DNA from: Salticus scenicus
Lineage: Eukaryota; Arthropoda; Arachnida; Araneae; Salticidae
Reading direction: 5' to 3'
Assembly (NCBI GenBank): GCA_963930645.1
Contig: OZ005652.1
Coordinates: 321,294,238 to 321,358,237 of the forward strand
DNA length: 64,000 bases
Positions 11,736 through 22,952 of the stretch are shown here, one piece after another. The stretch's first letter is position 1. Every line of letters starts with the position of its first letter. The notes beneath the pieces were generated by a model that worked only from the letters and a program-made list of their open reading frames with translations, was not told the origin of the DNA and ran no database searches. Position numbers and translations under genes: made by a program.

Positions 11736-12812
11736 TAAATATTACTCCACCGAATTGTAAGCTATTTATGAATTTCCCTTTAAACATATCAAGTAATGGA
11801 TATTCAAATTATACGGCTTTACAAATATAAAGTACATATTTATTCTAAACAAACAAGGACTTTATATTTTACACACATTTTTTTTTTTTTTTTTTCGTAT
11901 ATTTCAATTATTAAAAAAAAAAAAAAAAAAAAAAATAGATTTCATTAAGCTTTAATGAATTCGATAAAGATAAGAAATGCGATTGTCAGTGTTTTTATTT
12001 GTCTGCTCTGATTATTTAACATAAATCGCCCACAACTACGTTTTGCGTACTTTCACGTCCGACATAGCATTTTTCAACAGCAACTTGTAAATCCAACCCC
12101 CACATGGGTGAAAACAAGAGTGAAAACGTGAGTTGCATATTTAAACTGCAGCATTTGGGTGAATACACCCTTACCATGTTAGGCTAAACAAAAGTGGACG
12201 CTAATGTCTTTCATGTTGTAAGTTGTAATGATGAAGTGCATCCAAAATAAGACAGGAAGGTGTCTTTGTTCAAAGAATATGTAAATGAATTTCAATGGAA
12301 ATAAGATTTTTTTCTTCTTAGGTTTGTCTGTATGCAGAGTAACAGGAAGCGGAATAAAATTTGCCTTTTTTTATTTTAATGCGAAAATGATAAAAACGTT
12401 CTTATTTTCTCACGTTTTATTTCTATTTTTCCTTTCTGTTTTAAGGAGAATAAAATTTTTAAACATGAAATCAATTTTTAAAAAAATATGGAATCTTTTC
12501 AAAAACTAAATGAAAAATCTATTTTTCCACCTATTTTTTCAAAAATTTTATAACTTAAAAAAAAAAAACTAGTGGACAAACAAAATTCTAAGCGAAAAAT
12601 ACCTCAAACAGCATTTTACAATATCGAAACTGAATTTAGTGAGATATTCTCATTTTTTGCTTGTTTTGCTTTATAAAGCATATTTCATTCAGAAAGCACG
12701 TTTCAGATCTTTAACAAAATTAGGTAATAACTGAGAATATAGATGTACTTTATTGCAAATGTATCCATGGAATATTGAATTTGAGAGTGATATCTTATGA
12801 ACTAGGAGTAGT
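11736..12812. other. unassigned region
   Basis: Includes a poly-T/poly-A pair at 11878-11935. The 74-codon open frame at 12285-12509 is rich in F, L and K, like translated AT-rich noise; no family recognised. Confidence 0.45.
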
Positions 12813-12993
12813 ACACTGTAAAAAATTGAAATCTTATTACTAAAACTTAGCCTTGGAATTTTAAGGTGAGTAGTATTTTTATACTTTTTTGCCATAAATG
12901 TTTTAATTTGTCGTTAATTTTTCATAAATCGTACGGTTTTTCATAAACTTTACTTCTAAAATTTGGCAGCGGAGGTTGAAATCTTTACAGTGT
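12813..12993. mobile_element. possible short MITE
   Basis: Left ACACTGTAAAAAATTGAAAT and right (reverse-complemented) ACACTGTAAAGATTTCAAC form short inverted ends about 180 bp apart. No clear target duplication, so weak. Confidence 0.35.
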
Positions 12994-13984
12994 TCGCAAA
13001 ATAACAAGCAATATATCAATTAATGTAGCAATCATTAATACTATTACATTAATGATGACATTAAATTTTCTTCAAATATTTTTTATAAACAGTTTTAGGT
13101 ACGTTTTATTAAACAAATTGAAATAAATAAATAAATAATTGTAACAAAGCGTAATTAATTTATTTTTAACATAGTTTTTAAACTGAAAAATCTAAGTTAT
13201 TTGAACTGAATGAGAAATTTTGGATCTCCTCTAACCTGTAGTCATTCTTATTATAAATACTGCTTCTATCGACACGTGAATAAAGAGTCTCTAAGAATTT
13301 TATCAAATGAAAGCTGTTTGCTTTAGAATAGACAATTTGCACATTTTCTGATTTCATTCTTATACATTAGAAAATGAAAAGGTAAGAAAATAAATACATA
13401 CATTTTCTTTATTTGAAATTTAATGACTGATTTATAACAATTTTAACATTGCACTATTTACTCTATCGAGAAAACGCAGTATAATATATCGTGACGTCAC
13501 TCTTTATGATAACAAACGGAAGAAATTGTTGGTTACATTCGATTTCGTGCTTTGCTTTGCTTCTTGAATTAGTGAAATAGGTTTTGTATGTTATAATAAT
13601 GACGGATATTAAAAAATTGTAGTATAAATATTGTATTGTATCATTTTGCACTAATACAGCGGTTAATGTTTCTTAAAAGTATTTCTTTAGCGTTCCACAT
13701 GATCCTATTAACGAAAACATAGGATAACCGCCATGAAAAGAAAACAATTGAAAATAATGATAAAAGAAAATGGTGATAATGATATTAAATTTTTATAAAA
13801 TGGAAAAGAAATGCTCAGAAATCACATAAACGATTGATGATTACGAAAGTTAAAACGAATTGCTGCTTAGTAACCAGGCTAACAAAATGTAAACATTGAC
13901 GCATCATAAAGTGTGACGTCAGGCAGTGTTTTGAAGTCACGTGATTTTTGGTAAATTATTGATAATAGAGTATTAAACTAGAGA
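12994..13984. other. unassigned region
   Basis: No gene or element recognised. Confidence 0.45.
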
Positions 13985-14135
13985 ACAAAATGTATGCATG
14001 TGGAAGCATCGCTTCCGTTTCAATATGGGTATCTTTCGAAAGATCTCGTCAATATCTTTAAAACAAATGGTCGAACCATAGATCTGCAATAATTTATAAA
14101 ATTATCGATTTTTTTTTTTTTTTTTTTTTTTTGTC
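13985..14135 (+). mobile_element. Helentron-like tail fragment
   Basis: Contains GCATGTGGAAGCATCGCTTC, GGGTATCTTTCGAAAGATC and a poly-T end, matching the tail of the copies at 6791-8073 (reverse), 32521-33610 and 42059-43077. Head and terminal hairpin are missing. Confidence 0.65.
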
Positions 14136-14146
14136 CGTTCGTGGTA

Positions 14147-14209
14147 ATAATAGTTCCTTAGTGGTTAACATAGTAATAATGGTCCCTTAGTGGTTAACAT
14201 AGGTATCCT
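14147..14209. repeat. two-copy ~32 bp direct repeat
   Basis: GGTCCCTTAGTGGTTAACAT (14176-14202 region) repeats the preceding segment with AGTTCC for GGTCCC. Confidence 0.7.
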
Positions 14210-14504
14210 GTTATGACTTCCGTATCATACGAACATAATAGTTTTATTTGTTTGAATCATTAGTTTTTAAGTTATTACAAACACAAAAGATATAAGTCAA
14301 TTTTTCTGCAGTTCGTCTTTTGTTTTGGTAGTTTATTTTCACCACAATTGAAACAAATGACATAAATATTTATCGATTATGTACAGGTGTAAACTAATGA
14401 AGCTTCAAACTCTCTATTACTCAAAATCGCACTGAGATTGTAATCATAAATTGCCCCTGCAGATTTGTGTTGGTTGAAGGAAATTTTTCTAGTGGAATTT
14501 CGAG

Positions 14505-14765
14505 TGACTGGCATTGGTTTCGGAGGATTGCGTTGGGTTGTGGGTATTACGGCCGATTGACTGCACTAGGGTCCCAGACCTGAGGGTAATGCCCTCCATG
14601 GGGGTCTTTCTGAGAGGTCATAGCCTGTATTTACGCAAGTTTCGGAGAAAATCACGAAAACTCCGAATGGCTAGGGCAACGAGCGCGACCTGGGATCAAA
14701 CCCAGCACCTTACGTCTACCAGCTTTAAACGCAGAACCGCTCGGCCGTTGATGGACCTTGTTTCG
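14505..14765 (-). mobile_element. tRNA-derived SINE
   Basis: On the minus strand: A-box CGGCCGAGCGG (rc of 14737-14747) and B-box GGTTTGATCCC (rc of 14692-14702), at tRNA-like spacing, then CTAGCCATTCGGAG and TTTTCTCCGAAACTTG, shared with the copy at 11526-11735. The segment is more GC-rich than its surroundings. The plus-strand 87-codon open frame at 14514-14777 is an antisense artefact of this SINE. Confidence 0.8.
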
Positions 14766-15093
14766 GAGGAATCGTAAAAATTTCTTGGTGTAAACTGTAA
14801 GGCATGAATGTTGCAAAGTTTTTAAACTTCATTTGTTTGTCAGTAATTTCAGTTACGATGTTTTAGGGTGAACGAAATAAGATGAACGTATTTCTCCAGT
14901 TAAACTGGAGATTGAATTCTAGAAAATCTTGAATGGAGTGTTAGTAAGGTGAACACACTACACTTGTCACGGAATTCTATCTGACTAAACATTAAGTTAC
15001 GAAAATATAGATGAGTTACGTAATTATAACTCACTTTAACATTAAAAGGTATTTTATGTTAAAGTAAAAAGTAAATTTTATTGGAAAATCGTC

Positions 15094-15302
15094 AAGTGCT
15101 TGTGTATATAGGAAAGGGTCGGATTTACTTCAAATCCTATTGGTTGAACTAAATCCGGCCCTCTCCTATATACACGAGCACTTCTCATGATTCAGAATCC
15201 TTTTTGCACTGAAGACTGTACGCTTAAGGCTACCGAAACAGCTGTATGCCTTTCCAATATTTTTCTTTGGCGTTTCTGACGTAGTAGTTTATTCGGGGTT
15301 TA
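15094..15302 (+). mobile_element. truncated Penelope-like 3' end with inverted 5' stub
   Basis: 15134-15302 is homologous to the 3' end of the Penelope-like element at 45564-48811 (GGTTGAACTAAATCCGG, GGCTACCGAAACAGCTGTA, CTTTGGCGTTTCTGACGTAG). Immediately before it, 15094-15133 is the reverse complement of 15144-15183, leaving a 10-base loop. This is a miniature of the head-to-head arrangement of the large copy. The sequence stops at 15302 before the terminal tail. Confidence 0.8.
15205..15250 (+). ncRNA. decayed hammerhead ribozyme motif
   Basis: Same layout as the hammerheads at 45613-45658 and 48685-48730. The invariant CTGATGA box is CTGAAGA here, and stem II (CTGTA/TACCG) is mismatched. 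The GAAA box and CAGCTG-TA segment remain. Probably inactive. Confidence 0.7.
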
Positions 15303-16049
15303 CATAATTATGTGTCCTCTATAATGTAGTTTGTTTAACATTAATGATCACACAAAATAATCAGATACATTATATAAATAGAAATCGCTCAAAAGACATC
15401 TTCACTTGTGTTAACGGATTTTATTTTACTACTATTTATGGGATGCATTCTACTTTTAATGTATTTTAAGCTTCCTTTTTAAAAATAAAGCAATAAATAC
15501 AGCTATTGTTGGATCTTTTTTCTATAATTCAAACATCCTATATACTACAATACAAAATTGTTTCTGTAAGATCAATATGAGAGCATGTAAGCATAAGCAA
15601 AATTTGTTGAGCTAATTAAAAACGATCACATTCCTCTTATTAGACGTCGGGCAATGTGAACCAATAACTGCATAAAAAAGTGACAAAGGAAATTGAGATT
15701 AGTAAAGATACTGAGTGTAATTGCCGAAGGTCTAGAATTCACTACAATCGGCAGTAAAATTATTGAAGCGCTAGCAATAATTTGTATTTAAAAGATGTGC
15801 ACCTAATACTGTTTTGTTATGTAAATATTTGTCGAGTAACGTTCTTAGTCTTTATGCTATTTATTAAAAAGTAAGTGGGTGATAAAAATTAGATATCAAA
15901 TTAAAATAAAAAATAGGAAAAATGTGGATGTGTTCTTCAATAATTTCGCTGCCGACTGTATGGATAGTCCAATGACATGCCATCAAAACTTTCATCTTCC
16001 GAGGAAGAAATCAAGAAAAATAAAAATGGTCGAGAGTAATGTTAAGTGG
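15303..16049. other. unassigned region
   Basis: No gene or element recognised. Confidence 0.45.
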
Positions 16050-16175
16050 ATTTAACGTCTTACTAGACACACGCTATGGGTAATTTGCTTCCGCCTGGGA
16101 TTCACTCCTATGGGTTGCACGGAGACAAGATATTACAATTTTTATCCTCATATTACAATTTTTAAAGAAGAAATG
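16050..16175 (+). repeat. dispersed repeat with B-box-like segment
   Basis: Shares TTAACGTC-ACTAGA, GGGATTCACTCC and GGAGACAAGATATTA with 17985-18085, and the first part with 16550-16660. The GGGATTCACTCC/GGGGTTCGCTCCC word resembles a B-box, so an old SINE is possible. Confidence 0.5.
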
Positions 16176-16549
16176 TGTATATTTTTATTGATTGGTTTAT
16201 TTATTTTATAAATTATTTATCAAAGATGTTTTGAATAATTACATTCTCATTTAGGTAAATTGACTTTCGGCATCCTAACGGTGCCCTTATCTTTTCAGTA
16301 TGTCATTTTAAAGTGGTCGAAAATATTCAAATTCCAGACTTTACTTATATATATATAGATCTCTGTGTGTATGCATATTTTATTTTCGAATTAAGCACAA
16401 TTTTCGTGAAAAAAAAGTTATGCAAAATGTGAAAAGACGCTCCACATTTCGAAGCCGCCGAATTCTCTTGGGAAAGCAAACTAAAAAATTGGTAATATAG
16501 ACATAAAATATCTTGCTTGCAACTCGTTAGAGGTTGTGGTTGAGGTTAA

Positions 16550-16660
16550 GTTTGTTAAACGTCGCACTAGAACTACACAATAGCCAATTGGAAATGGTTT
16601 GTGATTCACCCTAGCGGTGGTCCATAAACATGAGAATTTTAATCCTCCGTGGATGACAGT
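16550..16660 (+). repeat. dispersed repeat, related to 16050-16175
   Basis: Contains AACGTCGCACTAGAACTACA, GTGATTCACCCTAGCGGTGG and ATGAGAATTTTAATCCTCCG in the same order as the related copies. Confidence 0.45.
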
Positions 16661-16824
16661 GGCTATTCCCTCTTCAGAGACCTCCAGAGGTATTGTTTCT
16701 ACTGAGTATGGAGGACACTGCAGCTATGACGGATTCTACATGCGCCCACTGCCTTTGATGTACATGGCGGTATTTTGCTAGCTCAAGTATAGAAGCCAAA
16801 ATTCTCCAATTTTAAGCTTGACTC

Positions 16825-17122
16825 ACGGCCGTATTCACCATTAACTTTAACTCCCGGTTCAACGCGAAAATTCGAAAAGCGTCTAAAGGCAGGGTGCAGC
16901 TTTCTAAAAAAAAAATTCACGGGCTCCTTCAGCCATCTAGCGACGAAGATTTCATATATTTTTTGATTGGTTATTTTCCGATAAAAATTGGAAAAGTAAC
17001 TATGTCGCTAGATGGCACATGCAACGTATCCCAACTTTGCTGCAAAGTTGTATCCTGACTTTATGCGCTTTTCAAGTTTTCGTGTTCAACCGGGAGTTGA
17101 AGTTATTGGTGAATACAGCCGT
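16825..17122. mobile_element. foldback MITE, ~298 bp
   Basis: Left end ACGGCCGTATTCACCATTAA and right end (reverse-complemented) ACGGCTGTATTCACCAATAA start long inverted arms. These run through AACTCCCGGTT and AAAAGCG into GCCATCTAGCGAC / GTCGCTAGATGGC near the centre. The arms are about 130 bp with scattered mismatches. No coding. Confidence 0.8.
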
Positions 17123-17284
17123 CTAGCAACTGGGTTACCGCAGTCCACTCGAGAAATGTGCAATGTGGTAAGAACAATTTAAACGAAGTAACCGTGATTT
17201 AAACTTAAGATACACGTGTCTAACAAAAATAATCTTGACATGAATTATGCTTTAAATATTTAAGATATTTTTCTTTTATTTTCT

Positions 17285-17332
17285 TCTTCTTCTTCTTCTT
17301 CTTCTCCCTTTTTTTTTTTTTTTTTTTTTTTA
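17285..17332. repeat. (TTC)n followed by poly-T
   Basis: About seven TTC units, then a T-run of about 24 bases. Confidence 0.9.
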
Positions 17333-17984
17333 ATAGAGAATTATAGATGTACACAAAAATCTGTCGAAGTTTTACAAAATGAATTGTGCTTAGTTTAGAA
17401 ACTTCGCTGTTGAAAAACCGGAAGTAACGGAACTAGCCCTCTATTTGATTTTTTATAAGGTACTGTCCTCTAGACAAACGGATCCAGGCTAGTATGGTAT
17501 AAATTACACTAAAAGCTTCGTGTAAATAAACTCATAAAATATTTCGGTTTCCTTACAGTTTATATGAAGTGTTTTTTCAAACTTGTTTAAATTTATACGC
17601 CCAAATCATAGCTAATTTAGCGTATAGGAAGAAAATAATGTTTTCTATAGCATATTGTTTGATTAACATTATTGATAGGTTTAAAAGAGCGTACAAAAAG
17701 ATTAATGTATACAATTGGTGAAATATTTGGTAGGTATAATTTAATATCTCTCTGCTTCACTAAAAAAATCGAAATGAGCATATATTTTATGCGTATAAAA
17801 GCATATTTTGTGTAGAATATGATATAGAACCCATTAACCTTTCGTTTTTAGAGCTATCCAACATACATTTGGGCTATACCAGGAAATAGCTGGAAGGGAA
17901 TTATAGGTTGTGTTATGTATCTTTGTATAGGAATAAAATTAAGTATACAATGTGTTGTATATATAACTTATAGACGATATACTC
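17333..17984. other. unassigned region
   Basis: No gene or element recognised. Confidence 0.45.
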
Positions 17985-18100
17985 TAATCGACATAGACAC
18001 ATGCAGTGGACAGTTTTTTTCGCTCGGGGTTCGCTCCCATTGTTATCCTGAGACAAGATATTATACCTTTATTCTTCGCAGAGGGTGTCGAGAAAAAGAA
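17985..18100 (+). repeat. dispersed repeat, related to 16050-16175
   Basis: GGGGTTCGCTCCCATTG and GAGACAAGATATTA align with 16050-16175. Two overlapping short open frames here (one on each strand) are not gene-like. Confidence 0.45.
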
Positions 18101-18289
18101 GAAGAAATGTGTATATATGTAGAAATTAAGCGAAAACATTTCTTTTTCTATTGAAGGTAATTGATGGAGGTGCTTTATTATCTTTATTATAAGCATTTTA
18201 CCATGTCCAAAAATTCTGCTTAGAAGTGAAAATTAGTTTTGCATATCCATACAGTAACTTAGACAATTTTATTTTTCAAATATAATACA

Positions 18290-18800
18290 TGTTTACGAAC
18301 ATCTTCCAAACCAAATTTACTCAAAATTCAGGCACGATTCGATAACAATACAATGTATAAGCATTCTCATGGATCTGTATAATCAAGTGTAAGTTCTACG
18401 GGGTAAAATCTTCCTGCTGGTGTCAAATTTCGAAATTCATATTTAGTATACTTCCATCGAACACATTTTACTCAAATTCTAGGCAGGAGACGATAGTAAA
18501 GCAACATGTAAGCTTTTTTCAGAGGTAGGCTTAAGAGGCATAAATCTGCCAAATCCTACGAAATATCTTTGATTTACTTCTGCCAAGCCAATTTTACTAA
18601 AATTTTAGACACAGATGTATTGTTGATGAGAGGACAATAGAAAAAGAAAGTATTTTCAATGCCTCTCATAGAACGTAATTCGTTGGAATTCTTTCGGATG
18701 TCTCTCTACAGAAATCAGTGGTAGTATTTACACCATTTTTAATAAAGAACATCCCATAGAGAATCAGAGCGCAGACAGACAGATAGGCGGACATACAGGC
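18290..18800. repeat. decayed tandem units plus TGTCTG-type tail
   Basis: The word CCAAATTTACTCAAAATTC recurs in changed form near 18310, 18463 and 18590 (steps of about 152 and 127 bp). It is followed by CTCATAGAACGTAATTCG at 18663 and a CAGACAGACAGATAGGCGG stretch. The CTCATAGAACG-AATTCG block and a CAGACAGGCGGACAG stretch recur at 19292-19375. The layout resembles the tandem-repeat elements elsewhere in the window. Confidence 0.5.
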
Positions 18801-19291
18801 AGAAAAAGCGAAGTCACAAACACTTTTCAACTTTGTTAGAAAGTGTTAAAAATCTACGCATTAATATTTGACATTACATTTAAAATTTTGTTAACATGTT
18901 AAGTATAACGATGTTCATAAAATATAATGTAAATATTAAATTTGTGTTTAATTAGTAGTTGAGGTTGCCTAATTCATTACATTGCATGCTTAATAATTAG
19001 CGCCGTATTTAAAACTTGCAAACCAAGCATTATGAAATTCTTAAAACTGTTAATATCCTACCTTGCCAGTATGTAATAGATCTTTTAGAACAATGAGCGC
19101 TGTTACTGAAGTGATTAGCATATTTTTTAGAGAGAGATCTCCTAAACCCCTATAATACATCATTTTATTGAAATATGTACTTAGTGTTAAAATGATGTGA
19201 TCTTGTACAAATAAAATATTAAATTGCTGTCCACTGAAATATCTAATTAAATATATGGCCGACTTCAAAGAAAATTTAAAAATACAGTTAA

Positions 19292-19375
19292 TGGCTCTCA
19301 TAGAACGCAATTCGTTGGAATTCATTCGGGTGTCCCTTTACAGAAACGACAGGCAGACAGGCGGACAGAGTTCCT
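19292..19375. repeat. second copy of the CTCATAGAACG block
   Basis: Near-copy of 18663-18715 followed by an AGACAGGCGGACAG stretch. Confidence 0.6.
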
Positions 19376-20537
19376 GTTATTCTGTTCTATAAAAAAAAGT
19401 AAATAACTTATATGTTGTTAAGAGTAAAATAATAATTTTAAAATCTTACATTTTAGTTACACGTTTAAATTTCTGTAAGAGGAAAAATAAACATTTTTTT
19501 ACGTAAATATTTTTTTCCATATGTTTTTTAGGTTAAAGAAACTAAATTAAATTTAATTAGATATACTAACAAATACTGAATAATAGTATATCACGTAAAT
19601 ATTTAATTTACAGTATGAATATATCTCATTTGGAGATTTTCAGGTATTTTAGTTTATTATTGTTGTTGTTGTTGTTGTTGCTGTTGCTGTTTATTTCATT
19701 AATTATATTTTTTTATTGGCATTCTTAAATTCGTAGCCTTTTAGAATGGCAGTATTTTTATTTTTTTTTTTCCTTATTGTGTCATTTTTATTGTTTTAGC
19801 ACATTTTATTGCAAAAGTATATTTACAATTCTTACAAATGAACTACTTAATCAAAGTTTCCGTTACACGACTGATAAGTATTTAATAGTCTTTCTTTTTT
19901 AGCATTGATACATGCATAATACAAAGTTGCATGACGGTCATAAATGAAAGTGGCTACAAGGCAATTACGTAAGAAGTATATTAATGACCTGTAACTGCGA
20001 ACTATTCTTGTCTCATAATTAATAGTGTTTAATGGGAGTTTTCAAGTGCTAGAGACATAATTAAATGTAATGAGAATATTTTGCGGGTAATTAAGTTAAA
20101 TATTATTCGATTGGAGATTAAAATATCTTACATACTTGTTTTGTTATTACAGAATTTGTAATTCCTTAAAACAACGTATTTAGATTCATTAATATTTTAT
20201 CACGAATTTATGTATTTCCTTTTTGTAAATGATTTTAAAACAAGGCAAAGGTTTAAAACAAATTTTTATGAACAAGGTCAGGTACTACCAAACAATAATT
20301 TTAAAACAAAAAAAGTGCAACTATTTTATTATTTATTTATTCTATTTTAGACATATTAAAAAAGTTTGAACTATTAGAATACATCGACATTATTTATATT
20401 AAATATATTTGCATAATTAATTATGCATTAGTCAATAAAATCCTTCTGGCATAGAAAAATCATGCAAAACTAATACATTTAAATTAAAAAAATAAACTTT
20501 TTTTTTGTTGTTATTTTACACATAATGACGACGTTTC

Positions 20538-20578
<41 letters not shown>

Positions 20579-21205
20579 GTTGTTTTTAGGTCTATTATAC
20601 TACATGGAAATGTTTTAGAAGAATTTGAATTTAGCCTTGTGATAAAAAAAAAAAAAAAAAAAAAAAAAAATAGAATTATTATTTCAATGTGTGCAAACAA
20701 TTGAAACTCCTAATTTAAAAAAATAAAACACGATACAATTCGATTCACATTGAAAATTGCATTGATAGTGTCATTAAAGTATTAATAAAAGCACAAATGT
20801 CGTTTCTACTTATCATAAAATCAAAGAAAGAAACTCTTTTTCTTTTTTTTTTTTTTTTTTTCTCAGATGACAATCTAAGATGTATTGTTATTAAAAACAG
20901 TTTTCTGTTACATTGTTTTCGCTTTACAAAATCTTGTTTCAAAGTAGAAAGGATTAATGTTATATTATAATATTGCCGTAATAAAAGATAGTTTCGTTTT
21001 CCATATAAAGATGAAAAACGAACATCATTTAGAAATGCTCTTTCATAAAAAAGTGCATTTATTTTTACTAATAGTAAGATATCATTGAGAGTATTTGTAT
21101 GATATAATCATCATTCAATGATGACTTTGATATTAAACTGTATCGCATGGTTTGTATATATCGATGTGTAAAGTTTCATTCATTTAAGTAATGCGATGCA
21201 ATGTA
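19376..21205. other. AT-rich region with homopolymers
   Basis: (TTG)n at 19657-19688; A-runs at 20541-20577 and 20642-20669; T-run at 20844-20860. Short open frames here read through these runs. No gene seen. Confidence 0.5.
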
Positions 21206-21207
21206 TA

Positions 21208-22096
21208 CACTGAGCCTCCAAAAGTTAAAATACAACATGTTTTCTCGTTTTCTTCTTTTGCGCATAATTTCAAAACAAATGAACATATGAATATAAAATT
21301 TGAATGGCACATTCGATATAAAATTATTAATCAAATGTTATATAATTTTAATAAAAGTAATATTTTTTGAACTGTCATAACTTCAATTTACAAAAAGTAA
21401 GCATTGGAAGAAATGAAAAATTTAAACAATTTTAGCAAAGAAAACTAAATGAGAAAGAGTGTCAAAGGTGCTTTACAGATAGTTGAAGGTACACATGCCT
21501 CCAAATGTTAAATTAAAATTCGATTTTTCTTCCTGTATTCCTTTATCTTTTTATTCCGTAAGGAGCATTTAGGAAAAATATAATTATTAATCTGTAAGCA
21601 TTCATTGGATATTAAAAATATCAACAAATAATTTTAAATTGAACAAATCATCCAATTATCAAATTTGAATTTTTATTTTTTGTAAAATTATTCACATATA
21701 AAAAAAAAAAAAAAAAGAAGGAAAAAGAAAACACAGAAAAGTGAATACAGGAAACAAATCTGGTTTTAATCCTACATTTGGATGCATGTGTACCTTAATC
21801 TATTTATAATTCCCCTTTGACACCTTTTCCTACTTAGTTTTCTTTGCCAAAATTGTTTAAATTTTTCATTTCTTTCAACGCTTTCTTTTGAAAAAATTTG
21901 AAGTGGAATTTTGAGATTTATTTACAAGACACATTAAAAATCATTACTTGTGTTAAAGTTATATGAAATTCGATTAATAATTTGATAACGAATGTGCCAT
22001 CCAAATTTTATATTCATATGTTCATTTGTTTCAAAATTATACTCTAAAGGAGTAAACGAGAAAACAGATTGTACCTTAACTTTTGGATCCTCAGTG
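21208..22096. mobile_element. foldback Tc1/mariner-type element, ~889 bp
   Basis: Left end CACTGAGCCTCCAAAAGTTA and right end (reverse-complemented) CACTGAGGATCCAAAAGTTA, each bordered by TA (21206-21207, 22097-22098). The inverted arms continue almost to the middle (about 21650), e.g. GAACATATGAATATAAAATT and GGTACACATGCCTCCAAATG have partners on the right arm. CACTGAG-type ends with TA flanks fit Tc1/mariner MITEs. The arms are clearly diverged, so this copy is older than the 721-1861 foldback. No transposase. Confidence 0.8.
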
Positions 22097-22884
22097 TATT
22101 AACAGTTTATAACAAATCGCTTTGTGAAAAAACCTATTTAGTATTTCTTACTGCGTGTTTCAATTAGAAATTAGACCTTTAAAAATAAAAAGTACCACAA
22201 ATAAAATTTTATTTTAGGGGAAGGGGTTGTGTTGTCACTCTACGGTCTTTTTCTGCACATCATAGCTCGATACATGGCCAGCTCCTGCTTTTTGAATCAC
22301 TACACTGTTAAATATTTCTGTTCAAACTTGAACCACTATATGGAGTAAAGTTATAAACAATACCATAATATGGTTCAATTTTACTTTTAAGTTTTTTACT
22401 TCTTCGATTGAATTTAAATTTTCACCAAAACTTGGAACTATCATACATCCATTCACAAGAGAATTATGAGTCAGTAAAATTCCTATTGAAATCAAACCGA
22501 GCTTAAATTAAAGAACGTGGTCGAAAACATAGGGTAAAGGGCAAATTTTGGGCAACAACTAACCGATGAGCCAAGATAAAGTCCTAGGAAATTTAGCCTC
22601 ATTTTTCAAAACCAATGAAACAGTATTAGCGTGCAAGAAAGCGTAGAACAGTTCCAAAAGTATAACTTGAGACAAGAAAGTCTTCAGTTTGATCCCCATG
22701 TCGGTGGGACTTCTTCTTCTTAAAAAAAAAAAAATAATAATAATGACAATAATAATACCAAATTTAGTTTGACGTAAAATTACCAAATAATGGGAAAAGG
22801 TTAAAATATTGGGTAGTTGCAGCTACTTTAGTACCAAGTTTTGGTTCCAACTAACACTTAATTTTTAAGAGTGTGCCATTCCTG
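22097..22884. other. unassigned region
   Basis: Includes TTTATTTTAGGGGA at 22208, repeated at 22966. No gene recognised. Confidence 0.4.
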
Positions 22885-22952
22885 CTTGAATCGGTTCTCG
22901 AACCTATCATCTTTTAAATAAAGATTAGAGCGCTAATCATTCCGCCTCCAGG
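22885..22952 (-). repeat. tRNA-derived SINE head (family 2)
   Basis: On the minus strand AATGATTAGCGCTCTAATC (A-box region) is followed about 30 bases later by AGGTTCGAGAACC (B-box). The copy at 40230-40300 has AATGATTAGCCCTTTGGAC and AGGTTCGATTTTC in the same order. Confidence 0.55.

Noticed and set aside
14514..14777. 87-codon open frame
   Set aside because: Antisense of a tRNA-derived SINE.
20479..20942. Open frames rich in F or K
   Set aside because: They read through poly-A/poly-T tracts.
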